Of a stretch of 64,000 nucleotides of DNA, positions 21,315-30,969 are shown piece after piece. The notes below the pieces were generated by a model. It worked only from the letters and a program-made list of their open reading frames with translations. It was not told the DNA's origin and did no database searches. This stretch comes from Marinobacter maroccanus. Lineage in GTDB: Bacteria > Pseudomonadota > Gammaproteobacteria > Pseudomonadales > Oleiphilaceae. The DNA lies in the NCBI RefSeq assembly GCF_002933275.1, contig NZ_PSSX01000002.1:186001-250000 (forward strand). Reading direction: 5' to 3'. Within the stretch, counting starts at the first letter, position 1; the number at the start of each line of letters is the position of its first letter. The translations under genes and the position numbers were made by a program.

Positions 21315-23345
21315 TTACCGGAAACTCTGTAACAGGGTATTGAACAGGTCCTGGGCCACCGACATCACCTGGGCCGAGGCATTGTATGCGGCCTGATACT
21401 GGATCAGGCGGCCGGCTTCCTCATCCAGGTTGACACCAGATACCGATTCCCGCTGGTTGGTTGACTGTTCCAGAAGGGTTTTCCCGGCATCCACATCCAG
21501 TTGACTCTGGCGCGTTTTAACACCGATATCTTCAACAAGCCCCGCATAACCTTCGGAAAAATTCTGGCTGCCGCCGTTCAGGGTATTGGCCGTACCGAGG
21601 GCGGCCAGCAGTTCCGCGTTCCTATTGTCAGAAACGCCGTTGGAGTTGTAATTGATCTCGAAGGTGTCACCGTCAGCCGGCTGACCGGTTATCTTGAACT
21701 GAAAGCCCTGATACTCGGCACCATCCGCTGGATTGTCACTGAACAGTTCATTGGCAACACCAGGCGTGTAAGGACGATTAGCGGTGCCTATGGGATTGCC
21801 ACTGCCGTCTGTCACAGTGAACACCAGGCCGGTACCCGGATCATCAAACGTTACGGTTATCGGGCCATTCGTCAATTGCCCAGACGACTGGAAAGCGGGT
21901 AACAAGGAGTTGGTGAACGGATTCCTCACGTTCAACATGGTGCCCTGATCGATCTTGCCGGTTCCGATATTGTTATCTCCGGTCGTCGCACGAACCGGGC
22001 TCGCAAAGGCCAGGTCCTCTTCCCGATTAACCACCAGACCGATACTTTCAGCAGCATTTCGACTGGGCTGAATCAGGTATTTGTCACCAGCATTGAAGGT
22101 GCCGCCTTCAACCCGGATGTTGAAGCCGGGCATGGTAATCTCAGACTGGGACGGGTCCGGCAAACGGCCCTGGTTCACGGTTTTTCCCGTTGCCTGATCA
22201 ATCAGTTCGTAGCTCCGCCCGTCGCCACTGAACTGAAGCGTCCACCGCCCTGCGGGGAGCGCAGAGCTGTCGGTTATTTCTACGGCAAGCTGGCCGGTGG
22301 TGGAGGCCGCGTTATTCCCGTTAGGGACCACCCGGCTGCGTTGTGCCTCCAGCGAATTGACGTCAGTGAAGAACAGGCCGCCAAGCTCGCCTTCCAGATC
22401 CATCCCGATTTCATGTTGATGGTTCATGGTGTCGGAGAGTGCAATGGCAATTCTGCCAAGCTCATCGAAAGCCGGTTTCAGACCTTCGGTATCGAAACGC
22501 AGAAGCCCCCCCAACTTGCCGCCGGTTATCTGCTCATCAATATTGAGAGTTCGGCCACCGTTGTTCAGGGTGAATTCCAGACGGGTCGGATCCTCGGCGT
22601 TTTCCCGGGTGCCAAGAGTGGAAGCATTGCTGCCAACCACGAGAGAGAGGCCGTTCGACAGTGACACGTTAACCTGGCTGCCGTCGGTCGGAGTTACCTT
22701 GATGCTGACCAGCTCGGAAAGCTGACGCAGTTTCTCGTCCCGCTTGTCCAACAGCTCGTTGGGCATTTGCCCCTGGGCAATGCCTGGTGATTCAGAAATC
22801 GCCAGATTCAGTTCCGCAATGCTCTTTAGCAGGGTATTGGCATCCTTCACACCCTGCTGCATCTGGGTCTTGATGGATTCCCGCTGCTGAATGAACTCCT
22901 GATTCAAGGCCTGGAACCGGTTAACAACCTGTTGCGCCTCGCTCAGAACCAGTTGGCGCTGTGGCAGAGACGTCGGATCCTCGGCTGCGTTCTGCAGGCT
23001 GGCAAAAAAGTTGTTCAGGGCATTGCTGAGGCCCGTGGTTTCACCGCCCAGGAGGTTATCAAGCCTGGAAAGCTCCGAGTTAAGGGCCTGTTGCTCGCCG
23101 TAAAGCGTGCTGTCTTCCCGCACCTGCTGAACCAGGTATTCATTGGCCAGGCGCCGAATGTCCGCAACGTTCACCCCGCTGCCAATGGTGCCGGCGCCAG
23201 TGCGCTGGCCTTCCTGGGTTTCGAACAGCACTTCCTGGCGACTGTAACCAGGCGTGTTGGCGTTGGTTATATTGTTGCCTGTGGTATTCAGCGCAGCCTG
23301 ATGACTGAGGATGCCGGTCAGACCAATGCCTATCAGCCCTGCCAT
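21315..23345 (-). CDS. flgK: Flagellar hook-associated protein FlgK
   Basis: HAP1, the junction protein next to the hook. The 676-aa product starts with the rod/hook motif LIGIGLTGILSHQAALNTTG and NNITNANTPGYSRQEV, and ends with VNLDEEAGRLIQYQAAYNAS plus AQVMSVAQDLFNTLLQSFR. It is longer than the E. coli protein (547 aa); the extra length is in the variable middle. It follows flgJ by 5 bp. Confidence 0.95.
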   Translation of the reverse strand: MAGLIGIGLTGILSHQAALNTTGNNITNANTPGYSRQEVLFETQEGQRTGAGTIGSGVNVADIRRLANEYLVQQVREDSTLYGEQQALNSELSRLDNLLGGETTGLSNALNNFFASLQNAAEDPTSLPQRQLVLSEAQQVVNRFQALNQEFIQQRESIKTQMQQGVKDANTLLKSIAELNLAISESPGIAQGQMPNELLDKRDEKLRQLSELVSIKVTPTDGSQVNVSLSNGLSLVVGSNASTLGTRENAEDPTRLEFTLNNGGRTLNIDEQITGGKLGGLLRFDTEGLKPAFDELGRIAIALSDTMNHQHEIGMDLEGELGGLFFTDVNSLEAQRSRVVPNGNNAASTTGQLAVEITDSSALPAGRWTLQFSGDGRSYELIDQATGKTVNQGRLPDPSQSEITMPGFNIRVEGGTFNAGDKYLIQPSRNAAESIGLVVNREEDLAFASPVRATTGDNNIGTGKIDQGTMLNVRNPFTNSLLPAFQSSGQLTNGPITVTFDDPGTGLVFTVTDGSGNPIGTANRPYTPGVANELFSDNPADGAEYQGFQFKITGQPADGDTFEINYNSNGVSDNRNAELLAALGTANTLNGGSQNFSEGYAGLVEDIGVKTRQSQLDVDAGKTLLEQSTNQRESVSGVNLDEEAGRLIQYQAAYNASAQVMSVAQDLFNTLLQSFR

Positions 23346-23350
23346 AAGGT

Positions 23351-24340
23351 TTACTCCTTCATCCCGTCACTGCCCATAGACAGTGTCATCAGTGAGTCAC
23401 GGTTCATGATCTGGCGGATCTTGCTGCCGTAGTTGGGGTCAGTCGCATAGCCGGCTTCCTGGAGCTTCTCTGCAAAGACCTCAGGCTGGTCTGCTACCGA
23501 CAGCACCTCCCGGTATCGGGGATTGGATTCCAGGAACGAGACATAATCACGGAAGCTGGATTCGTAATCCTGGTAGGCCCGGAAGCTGGCCTGCTCCTTC
23601 AGTGGCAGCCCTTCCCGGTATTCCGTGGTGGTGATCGATACCGCATCGCCCTGCCAGCGACTATCCGCCTTGATGCCAAACAGGTTGAAACTGGGTTCAC
23701 CCTGCTCACCACGAATCATGTGCCGGCCCCAGCCGGTTTCCAGGGCGGCCTGGGCCACCATGAGTTTCGGATCAATGCCCGAATCGCGGGCAATCCGCTC
23801 GGCCACCGGCAGCAGCTCGGTGACGAAATGCTCTGGAGATTCAAACCGGTCCGGCAAATTCGACGGTGTAGCGGTCACCGGTGACGCTGCTTTCTCTGCC
23901 ACAGAAGCCACTTTCTGCAGGCGGTCAGGCAATTGAGGAGTAAGGGCGGGCAGGCTTCGATCATAATCCGCAAGACTTGCCTTGTGGCCAGCAAGCCTGC
24001 CGCCTTCATTGTCCATGCCCGGAATCTGTTTGCCCAATTGGCGAACGAGCGCCTCGGCAAGACCGCTGCCCTTGCCTCCCGCCATGGTCAGACTCATCTG
24101 GCTGTCGAACATATCCCGGTATAGCTCGGACTGGTTGCTCTTCAGGTAGTTGCCCTCGGAGAAGACGTCGCCGGCCTTACGCATGGACTTCAACATTTCA
24201 GACAGGAACAGGCTCTCGAACTGGCGCGCCACCTCGCGCAGAGCTGACTCTTTGTCAGTGCGAGCCTGGGCCTTCAACGCATTGAGACCGTTGAAGTCGG
24301 TATAAACCTGGGCCTGTTGAACCTTGTAGTCCTGCATCAC
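23351..24340 (-). CDS. flgJ: Flagellar rod assembly protein / peptidoglycan hydrolase FlgJ
   Basis: Bifunctional protein: the N-terminal half is the rod cap (AREFESLFLSEMLKSMRKA-type segment ARQFESLFLSEMLKSMR), and the C-terminal half is a glucosaminidase-type hydrolase that opens the wall for the rod. The second is visible as LMVAQAALETGWGRHMIRG with FNLFGIKADSRW and YRAYQDYESSFRDYVSFL-like sequence. At 329 aa it is the full two-domain form. A second ATG three bases on is an equal start candidate. Confidence 0.94.
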   Translation of the reverse strand: MMQDYKVQQAQVYTDFNGLNALKAQARTDKESALREVARQFESLFLSEMLKSMRKAGDVFSEGNYLKSNQSELYRDMFDSQMSLTMAGGKGSGLAEALVRQLGKQIPGMDNEGGRLAGHKASLADYDRSLPALTPQLPDRLQKVASVAEKAASPVTATPSNLPDRFESPEHFVTELLPVAERIARDSGIDPKLMVAQAALETGWGRHMIRGEQGEPSFNLFGIKADSRWQGDAVSITTTEYREGLPLKEQASFRAYQDYESSFRDYVSFLESNPRYREVLSVADQPEVFAEKLQEAGYATDPNYGSKIRQIMNRDSLMTLSMGSDGMKE

Positions 24341-24345
24341 GCCAC

Positions 24346-25443
24346 CTAGATAACAATCAGCTCGGCGCGCAGTGCACCGGCCTGTTTCAGGGCTTCGAGT
24401 ACCGCCATTACGTCGCCCGGAGCCGCACCTACCTGGTTTACGGCCTGCACGATCTCGTTCAACGTGACGGCCGGGCCGAACTTGAACATCCGCGCCGGCT
24501 CCTCGGTAATGGCAATCTGGGAATCCTGCTCAATGGCAGTATCACCACCGGCAAAGGGATTCGGCTGCTCCACGTTGGGGTTTTCCTGAATGGTGACTGT
24601 CAGGTTGCCGTGGGTCACTGCTGCCGGGCTGACCTGAACATTCTGGCCAACCACAATGGTGCCGGTGCGACTGTTAATCACGACTTTCGCAGCATCCTCC
24701 GCCGGATCCACTTCGATGTTCTCGAGGATCGACAGGAAGCTGACCCGCTGGGACGGATCCCGGGGCGCTCGCACAGAAACCGACGTGGCATCATGGGCAT
24801 AGGCCATGTCCGGGCCCAGCCGGTCGTTCACGGCTTCCACCACCCGACGTGCCGTTGTGAAATCCGGGCGCAGCAGATGGAAGGTAATGGTATCGCCCTG
24901 AGTGAACGGCGAAGCTACCTCGCGCTCGATCGTGGCCCCGTTGGGGATACGACCAACGCTGGGAACATTCACGGTGATTCTGGAGCCGTCCTGCCCCTGG
25001 GCCCCGAAGCCACCAACCACCAGGCTGCCCTGAGCCATGGCATAAACATTGTTGTCCGCGCCCTTCAGCGGCGTCATCAGAAGGGTGCCGCCACGCAGGC
25101 TGTCTGCGTTGCCGATGGAGGAGACGGTGATGTCGATTTCCTGGCCAGCTTTGGCAAAAGGCGGCAATGTCGCACTCACCGTTACAGCCGCAACGTTGGC
25201 AAGATTCGGATTGACGCCTTCCGGAAGGGTCACGCCAAACTGATTCATCATGTTCCTGAAGGTCTGGTTGGTGAACGGTGCCTTGTCACCGGTTCCATCA
25301 AGACCAACCACCAGGCCATAACCCACCAGTTGGTTGTTGCGGACACCCTTGATTCGGGACAGGTCCTTCAGGCGGTCTGCCAATACCGGGGCCGAAACTA
25401 CAGCCAGGGCAAGCACCCAGACAATTAAACGGCGCAAGCTCAT
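24346..25443 (-). CDS. flgI: Flagellar P-ring protein FlgI
   Basis: Forms the periplasmic P ring around the rod. The product (365 aa from the chosen start) has a cleavable signal peptide ([14 protein letters not shown]) followed by [21 protein letters not shown] and GLDGTGDK, the family signature. It ends with the usual [15 protein letters not shown]. The ATG at 25443 overlaps the flgH stop as ATGA; an in-frame GTG 12 bases upstream is the other option. Confidence 0.96.
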   Translation of the reverse strand: MSLRRLIVWVLALAVVSAPVLADRLKDLSRIKGVRNNQLVGYGLVVGLDGTGDKAPFTNQTFRNMMNQFGVTLPEGVNPNLANVAAVTVSATLPPFAKAGQEIDITVSSIGNADSLRGGTLLMTPLKGADNNVYAMAQGSLVVGGFGAQGQDGSRITVNVPSVGRIPNGATIEREVASPFTQGDTITFHLLRPDFTTARRVVEAVNDRLGPDMAYAHDATSVSVRAPRDPSQRVSFLSILENIEVDPAEDAAKVVINSRTGTIVVGQNVQVSPAAVTHGNLTVTIQENPNVEQPNPFAGGDTAIEQDSQIAITEEPARMFKFGPAVTLNEIVQAVNQVGAAPGDVMAVLEALKQAGALRAELIVI

Positions 25444-26141
25444 AGAGGCCACCACTCACTGTTGAAGAAGCGTGCCAGCCAGCCCATCTGGTTTGCCTGG
25501 TCAAAATCACCAGTGCCGCCGTAGGCGATCCGGGCATCGGCAATACGGTTGGAGGCAACAGAGTTATCGGGCTGGATATCCTGGGGGCGTACCAGTCCGG
25601 TCAGGCGAATGTATTCGTCGCCATTGGTCAGAGACAGCCACTTTTCGCCGCGAATGCGAAGAACGCCGTTCGGCAGTACCTCAGTCACCGTGACGGTAAT
25701 GCTGCCGGCAAGGCTGTTGCTTTGATCAGCCTCTGCCGAGCCCTCGAAGTCGCGCTCGTTGTTCAGTGAGGTGGCAATCCCGAAATTGTTCTTGCCAAGA
25801 ATAGTCGGCTCCGGCAATGAAATTTCATTGTCCTTGGTGATGCTGGTTTCGGCATTCTTGCTGGCGCGGGTGGATTCCTGCAGATTCACCGTCAGAACAT
25901 CACCAACATTCAACGCCACGGTATCGCCGTAAAAGTTGTAGTTCCGCGAGACCTGATAGATCGAACCAGAGGCGCTGTCCCGCTGCATCATGGCCTGAGG
26001 GCGAACCGGCGCAAACTCGGGATCATCCGGAATTGCCCGCGGGCGGCTCATGGCGGTGCATCCCTGCAGCAGAATGAGAACCACCACAGTCGCCAGGGTA
26101 CTGGCGCCTCGGGCTGTCCGATTGCTTGTCATCAGTTTCAT
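25440..26141 (-). CDS. flgH: Flagellar L-ring lipoprotein FlgH
   Basis: Outer-membrane L-ring subunit. The 233-aa product from [12 protein letters not shown] has a signal peptide and lipobox LLQGC, then family motifs [22 protein letters not shown] and [11 protein letters not shown]. The C-terminus has [16 protein letters not shown]. The start at 26141 has AGAGGTAAGG in front; the frame is open for 27 more bases but those overlap flgG. Confidence 0.95.
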   Translation of the reverse strand: MKLMTSNRTARGASTLATVVVLILLQGCTAMSRPRAIPDDPEFAPVRPQAMMQRDSASGSIYQVSRNYNFYGDTVALNVGDVLTVNLQESTRASKNAETSITKDNEISLPEPTILGKNNFGIATSLNNERDFEGSAEADQSNSLAGSITVTVTEVLPNGVLRIRGEKWLSLTNGDEYIRLTGLVRPQDIQPDNSVASNRIADARIAYGGTGDFDQANQMGWLARFFNSEWWPL

Positions 26142-26160
26142 GACCTTACCTCTGGCCGCG

Positions 26161-26949
26161 TTAGCCAATGTTGTTGGTGATGAACTGGAGCATCTGGTCG
26201 GTTGTGGAGACCACTTTCGAGTTCATCTCGTAGGCCCGCTGGGTGGTAATCATGTTCACCAGCTCCTCAACCACCTCAACGTTGGACGACTCTACGGAGC
26301 CCTGCTCAATACTGCCCAATCCGGCCAGCCCGGGCTCACCTTCCGCAGGATCGCCACTGGCGTTGGTCGCCTTGAACAGGTTGTTACCGATGGCCTGAAG
26401 GCCCTGGGGATTGATGAAATCCACCAGAGTAATCTGGCCCAGGTTTACCGGTGCCGCCTGATCATCCGTTACTGCCGTCACGGTGCCGTCTTTACCAATG
26501 GTTATATTGGTGGCGTTCTCCGGCACATTGATGGCCGGTTCCAGCGGGTATCCATCCGGGTTGACCACATCACCGTCAGCATTGAGCTGGAACTGGCCAT
26601 CCCGCGTGTAGGCAATCTGGCCATCCGGTAACTGAACCTGCAGGAAGCCGCGGCCATTGATGGCCATATCCAGGGGCTGCTCGGTAATCTGCAGGTTGCC
26701 CTGGGAGAATTGCTTGGCTGTACCCACAACCCGCACACCGGTACCCAGCTGCAGGCCGGAAGGTAATTCGGAGTTCTGGGTTGTCAGACCGCCGGGTTGC
26801 CGGTTGATCTGGTACAGAAGGTCCTGAAACACGGCCCTGTCCCGCTTGAAGCCAGTGGTGTTGACGTTCGCCAGGTTGTTGGAAATGGTGGACATGTTGG
26901 TGTCCTGAGCGCTCAACCCGGTCTTGCTGACCCAAAGTGCTGGATGCAT
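26161..26949 (-). CDS. flgG: Flagellar distal rod protein FlgG
   Basis: Distal rod subunit (about 26 copies in E. coli). The 262-aa product begins MHPALWVSKTGLSAQDTNMS with SNNLANVNTTGFKRDRAVFQ, and ends VNMITTQRAYEMNSKVVSTTDQ. These are the flagellar rod N- and C-terminal domains; length matches FlgG (260 aa). An 82-bp spacer separates it from flgF. Confidence 0.96.
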   Translation of the reverse strand: MHPALWVSKTGLSAQDTNMSTISNNLANVNTTGFKRDRAVFQDLLYQINRQPGGLTTQNSELPSGLQLGTGVRVVGTAKQFSQGNLQITEQPLDMAINGRGFLQVQLPDGQIAYTRDGQFQLNADGDVVNPDGYPLEPAINVPENATNITIGKDGTVTAVTDDQAAPVNLGQITLVDFINPQGLQAIGNNLFKATNASGDPAEGEPGLAGLGSIEQGSVESSNVEVVEELVNMITTQRAYEMNSKVVSTTDQMLQFITNNIG

Positions 26950-27031
26950 GCTGCTTACTCCTTGCCGGGGGCAGTCAGGCGGCCATTTTTTGCCGCTTCA
27001 GGCCCGCCAGGCCAATGTGTTCAGTCGTTAC

Positions 27032-27784
27032 TTAAAGGTTCTGCAACAGCCGTGCCGTTGCTTCGGAATTCTCGTTGGCAGTGGTCATTACCTTCACCTG
27101 CATCTCGTATTGCCGGGACAACTGAAGGTTCGAGATCATCTCTTCCACCGCATTCACGTTGGAGCTCTCAAGGAACCCGGAGGCAACCCGCTGGTTTGCG
27201 TCCGGTGGCTCGGGACCATCCAGAGCCTGATCCGGCTTGCGGCGCATGTGTCCATCGAGGCCTTTCTCCAGGGCTTCCGGCGGCGGACTGACCAGTTTCA
27301 GCCGGTCGACTTCAACCAGCTGGTCCGGTGGTCCACCCACAGGAACGATTGAGACGGTGCCATCGGCGCCAATCTCGACGTTGTCAAAAGGCGGAAGCGC
27401 TACCGGCCCACCGTTGCCGAGCACCAGTTCGCCGTTGGCCAGGCGTACCAGGCCGTTGACATCCACCTGGAGACTGCCACTGCGGGTGAAGACTTCCTCG
27501 CCCTGATCGTTCTGGATGGCAAGCCATCCCTCTCCTTCAACCGCCACATCCAGTTTGCGCCCGGTTTCCATCAGCGCACCGGCGGAAAGGTCCGTGCCGG
27601 GCCTTTCGGTCATGGCATAGGCGCGAGTCGGGTGGTGCTCCCCGTAGACAGGCATGCTGCGGGCCTGGGCGAAATCTTTTTTGAAGCCGGTGGTACTGAC
27701 GTTCGCCAGGTTATTGGCATGGGCCTGCTGGGCCAGCATATTCTGCTTGGCACCAGACATACCGATGTAGAGGGCTTTGTCCAT
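27032..27784 (-). CDS. flgF: Flagellar proximal rod protein FlgF
   Basis: Proximal rod subunit. The 250-aa product begins MDKALYIGMSGAKQNMLAQQ, then HANNLANVSTTGFKKDFAQA, and ends with the rod C-terminal motif NLQLSRQYEMQVKVMTTANE. Its Shine-Dalgarno (GGAG, 7 bases before ATG) is inside the 3' arm of an 8-bp hairpin at 27791-27834, so translation may depend on opening that stem. Confidence 0.95.
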   Translation of the reverse strand: MDKALYIGMSGAKQNMLAQQAHANNLANVSTTGFKKDFAQARSMPVYGEHHPTRAYAMTERPGTDLSAGALMETGRKLDVAVEGEGWLAIQNDQGEEVFTRSGSLQVDVNGLVRLANGELVLGNGGPVALPPFDNVEIGADGTVSIVPVGGPPDQLVEVDRLKLVSPPPEALEKGLDGHMRRKPDQALDGPEPPDANQRVASGFLESSNVNAVEEMISNLQLSRQYEMQVKVMTTANENSEATARLLQNL

Positions 27785-27790
27785 GGGAAA

Positions 27791-27834
27791 ACTCCTGCCG
27801 GAATTTTGACTGTTTCCAGTCTTCCTGCAGGAGT
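27791..27834 (-). promoter_or_regulatory. Hairpin that covers the flgF ribosome-binding site
   Basis: In the minus-strand RNA ACUCCUGC (27834-27827) pairs with GCAGGAGU (27798-27791); the second arm contains the flgF Shine-Dalgarno GGAG. Inside the loop a second stem GACUG/CAGUC with a 4-base loop can form. The element fills most of the 76-bp flgE-flgF spacer. Effect on flgF translation is inference. Confidence 0.55.
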
Positions 27835-27860
27835 CATGCCATGTTGACTAGCTGACGATG

Positions 27861-29762
27861 TTAACGGAGGTTGATGATGGTCTGTGTGACCGCATCGGAG
27901 GTTTCAATGGTCTTGGCGTTCGCCTGATAGTTGCGCTGGGCGATGATCAGGTTGACCAGTTCCGCAGACAGGTCCACGTTCGATTCTTCTACCGAGCTGG
28001 CCTTGATAGAGCCCAGGGTTCCGGTATCCGGGGCACCTATGATCGGCTGGCCGGATTCGAAGGTTTCGACCCAGGAAGTGTCGCCAACAGGCGACAATCC
28101 ATTGGTGTTATTGAACGATGCCAACGCTACCTGACCCAATGCCTGGGATTGGCCGTTTGTGTAACGTGCGAATAATACCCCCTGATCCGATACGTCGAGC
28201 CCGGAAAGGCGACCGGTGGTATAGCCATTTTGCTGCTGGTCATTAACCCCGAATGCCGCCCCGTACTGGGTTGTTCCGCTCAGATTTATCACGAAAGCTG
28301 AGGTTGTTGGTGGCTCAGGAATCGGTGTTACCACCGTCTCGCCGGCTGCAGGAGGTCCGTCCGCGCCATTGGGCTGACCGGTATCATCCTTGGGAATCCA
28401 GTCATCGATCAGTATTTCACCGCTTGGGTCGCCATCAATAGACTGCAAGGCACCGTCCTGGTCAAACCGCGCGGTGTAAGGTGTCACGTCGGTTCCGCCC
28501 ACAAATTCGCCATCAATCTGGGCATAGACTGACCACTCACTCACCCCAACCCCATTACCCGGAGACGGGTTTTTCACAAAGAATTGCGTCAGTTCATGGG
28601 AGTTGCCCAAGCTATCGTAAATAGTAGTGGATGTAGCGTGGTTGTAGGTACGCTGGTCCAGGGGGTTAAACTGGTTGGTAACGCGAATCGGAGACGCGTT
28701 AAAGGCCACCTCAAAGTCGTTGTCCGCAGAAGTTGACGCTATACCAGTTACTGACCGGTCAGCGGTGACATTTACATCGCCCTCAACGGTGCCGGTATCG
28801 CCGTTTCCATTTCCATCTGCAAAGGTGTAATCGAGCGTTTCGCCCTGATTATGAATCACGCGCAGGACATCATTGCTACCTGATCCATCGTCCACCAACG
28901 ACGCCGAAATGGCCGTTTCCGAAGAGTTATTGATGGAATCCACCAGATCCTGAAGCGAGTTGATATTTGAGGTATCCAGTGTCAAAGGGGAACCGTTAAT
29001 ATCAAGACTGAACGAAAATGAGCTGGCACCGGTTATAAAAGTGTTATCAAGGGCCGGCGTGCCATCAAACGTTGCCGTTGTCGTGGCTGAGGCACTTAAT
29101 CCAGGCGCATCATTAATAGTAGAAGCCGCCAGGCGAGCACTCGCCGTGGGATCGATAGCAACATTGAAATTCGGCGAGCCATCGGAGTACTGCACGTCAA
29201 AGCTCTCACCCTGAATCGACGCAAGCGTCAATGGCCCGATATCTCTCACGCGGGTTTCCAGAACAGACTCTCTTGAATCCAGGTTCAGGTCGGAATCCAG
29301 ATTGGTCGTGCGACGCGGCGACAGGTTATCCGTCTCAATCTGAAGATCCCCGCGAATCCCGGATAGATTGCCGTCTTCGTCTGCGGTATAGCCCTGAACC
29401 CGCATGCTCTGGTTGTTCGTTACATAGCCTTCCTTATCAATCCCGAACTGGCCTGCCCGGGAGTAGCGAATCTCGCCACCGTTGTTAAGAATAAAGAAAC
29501 CGTCGCCACTGATGGCCATGTCCAGGCCGCTGTCAGTGAAGCTGATATTGCCCTGGCCGAAGGACTGCTTTACATCCTGAACCCGGACACCGTCACCGAT
29601 CGGATTGGTGCCTGCACTCAGGAAGCCGCTGGCGTAAAGATCGCCAAACTGGGCTTTGCTGCCCTTGAAGCCGACTGTGCTGGCGTTGGCAATGTTGTTG
29701 CCGGTGACGTCCAGATCCACCGATGCCGCACGAAGGCCGCTCAAACCTGTATTAAATGCCAT
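27861..29762 (-). CDS. flgE: Flagellar hook protein FlgE (large variant)
   Basis: Main subunit of the flexible hook. N-terminus MAFNTGLSGLRAASVDLDVT with GNNIANASTVGFKGSKAQF and C-terminus VNLIIAQRNYQANAKTIETS are the conserved D0/D1 parts. At 633 aa it is over 200 residues longer than E. coli FlgE (about 400); the extra sequence is Ser/Asp/Asn-rich and lies in the middle (about residues 170-450), where hook proteins carry surface-exposed domains. It is followed by the hairpin spacer and flgF. Confidence 0.94.
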   Translation of the reverse strand: MAFNTGLSGLRAASVDLDVTGNNIANASTVGFKGSKAQFGDLYASGFLSAGTNPIGDGVRVQDVKQSFGQGNISFTDSGLDMAISGDGFFILNNGGEIRYSRAGQFGIDKEGYVTNNQSMRVQGYTADEDGNLSGIRGDLQIETDNLSPRRTTNLDSDLNLDSRESVLETRVRDIGPLTLASIQGESFDVQYSDGSPNFNVAIDPTASARLAASTINDAPGLSASATTTATFDGTPALDNTFITGASSFSFSLDINGSPLTLDTSNINSLQDLVDSINNSSETAISASLVDDGSGSNDVLRVIHNQGETLDYTFADGNGNGDTGTVEGDVNVTADRSVTGIASTSADNDFEVAFNASPIRVTNQFNPLDQRTYNHATSTTIYDSLGNSHELTQFFVKNPSPGNGVGVSEWSVYAQIDGEFVGGTDVTPYTARFDQDGALQSIDGDPSGEILIDDWIPKDDTGQPNGADGPPAAGETVVTPIPEPPTTSAFVINLSGTTQYGAAFGVNDQQQNGYTTGRLSGLDVSDQGVLFARYTNGQSQALGQVALASFNNTNGLSPVGDTSWVETFESGQPIIGAPDTGTLGSIKASSVEESNVDLSAELVNLIIAQRNYQANAKTIETSDAVTQTIINLR

Positions 29763-29789
29763 GGTTCACCCCTTGGTGTCTCACCGGTC

Positions 29790-30467
29790 TCAGTTAATTT
29801 GTTTCACATCAGACAGAGCAATGGAGCCCATGCCTGCAAGATTCAGGGTTATCGAGCCGCCCTGGCCCAAAGACACGCTGTCCACATTGGCGCTAACCAT
29901 GGTGCCCAACTGCTGCGGCCCATCGGGATAGGAAGCCTCTGCCACAATACGGTAGGGTCCCGGCGGCAAGGGATTGCCGTTGCCGTCCTGACCGTCCCAG
30001 CGGAAAGACGCCACACCCGCCTGACTTGCGCCAAGATCAATCTGACGCACCCGCTCACCGTTCTGCCCCTCGATGGACAGGCGTAGACCGCCGGTCGATG
30101 CCGGAACTTCAATGGTTCCGGTAATTTCGCCTTCAGCGCCCAGAATCCCGATCTGAGAGGGCGCAAGTACGGTTTTACCCACCATGGCGGAGGCCTGCAG
30201 GGCCTGAGTGGAACGGAACTGTCCAACCACATCTTCGACCGTACCGGAGAGATTCTGCATCTCCTCCAGCGAGCTGAACTGGGCAAGCTGGGAGATAAAT
30301 TCGCCGTTATCCTGCGGCTCCAGCGGGTTCTGGTTTTTCAGCTGTGCCAGCATCAGTTCCATGAACTCGTTCCGGCCCAGCTCGCTGGTACCCTGACCGC
30401 CATTCTGTTGCTTCAGCTGGTACTGGCTCAGAACATCCGACGCGTCTGTTGCATTTACTGCAGTCAT
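29790..30467 (-). CDS. flgD: Flagellar hook capping protein FlgD
   Basis: Scaffold cap needed for hook assembly; not kept in the finished flagellum. The 225-aa product has the N-terminal motif RNEFMELMLAQLKNQNPLEPQ with FISQLAQFSSLEEMQNL, followed by the FlgD Ig/tudor-like domain (VPASTGGLRLSIEGQNGERV, FRWDGQDGNGNPLPPGPY). It lies 18 bp after flgC and 27 bp before flgE. Confidence 0.95.
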   Translation of the reverse strand: MTAVNATDASDVLSQYQLKQQNGGQGTSELGRNEFMELMLAQLKNQNPLEPQDNGEFISQLAQFSSLEEMQNLSGTVEDVVGQFRSTQALQASAMVGKTVLAPSQIGILGAEGEITGTIEVPASTGGLRLSIEGQNGERVRQIDLGASQAGVASFRWDGQDGNGNPLPPGPYRIVAEASYPDGPQQLGTMVSANVDSVSLGQGGSITLNLAGMGSIALSDVKQIN

Positions 30468-30485
30468 GTTGTGCTCCTCACCGTA

Positions 30486-30935
30486 TTACTGCTGACCGAG
30501 AGTCAGAATGCGCTGCATCATGGACTTGGCTGTGTTCATGACATCCACATTCATCTGGAAACTTCTGGACGACGACATCATGTCCGCCATCTCTTCAACC
30601 ACATTCACATTGGGGTAAAAGACATAACCGTCCTCGTTGGCCGCCGGATGATGTGGCTCGTAACGCATCTGCAGCTCCGCATCACTTTCAACGATACCTT
30701 CAACCCTGACACCGGCACCCGGGCCCTCATCGGCCGCCATCGGCAAACCGCCCTGCCCCGGATTCATCAGCGACTGCTGAATGGCCGAGAACACCGGTTT
30801 CCTGGCCCGATAGGTTTCACCCGTGCTAGAACTCGCTGTCTCCGCATTGGCGATGTTGGACGCGGTTGTGTTCAGCCGCAGTGATTGCGCGGTCATGCCG
30901 GAACCGGCGATATCAAAAATGCTGCCAAGTGACAT
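30486..30935 (-). CDS. flgC: Flagellar proximal rod protein FlgC
   Basis: Proximal rod subunit. The 149-aa product begins MSLGSIFDIAGSGMTAQSLR with NTTASNIANAETASSSTGE, and ends YPNVNVVEEMADMMSSSRSF with QMNVDVMNTAKSMMQRILTL. Size fits FlgC. It lies 34 bp downstream of flgB. Confidence 0.95.
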   Translation of the reverse strand: MSLGSIFDIAGSGMTAQSLRLNTTASNIANAETASSSTGETYRARKPVFSAIQQSLMNPGQGGLPMAADEGPGAGVRVEGIVESDAELQMRYEPHHPAANEDGYVFYPNVNVVEEMADMMSSSRSFQMNVDVMNTAKSMMQRILTLGQQ

Positions 30936-30969
30936 GAAAACTCTCCTTCGCTAACCCTGTGACTGCGGC

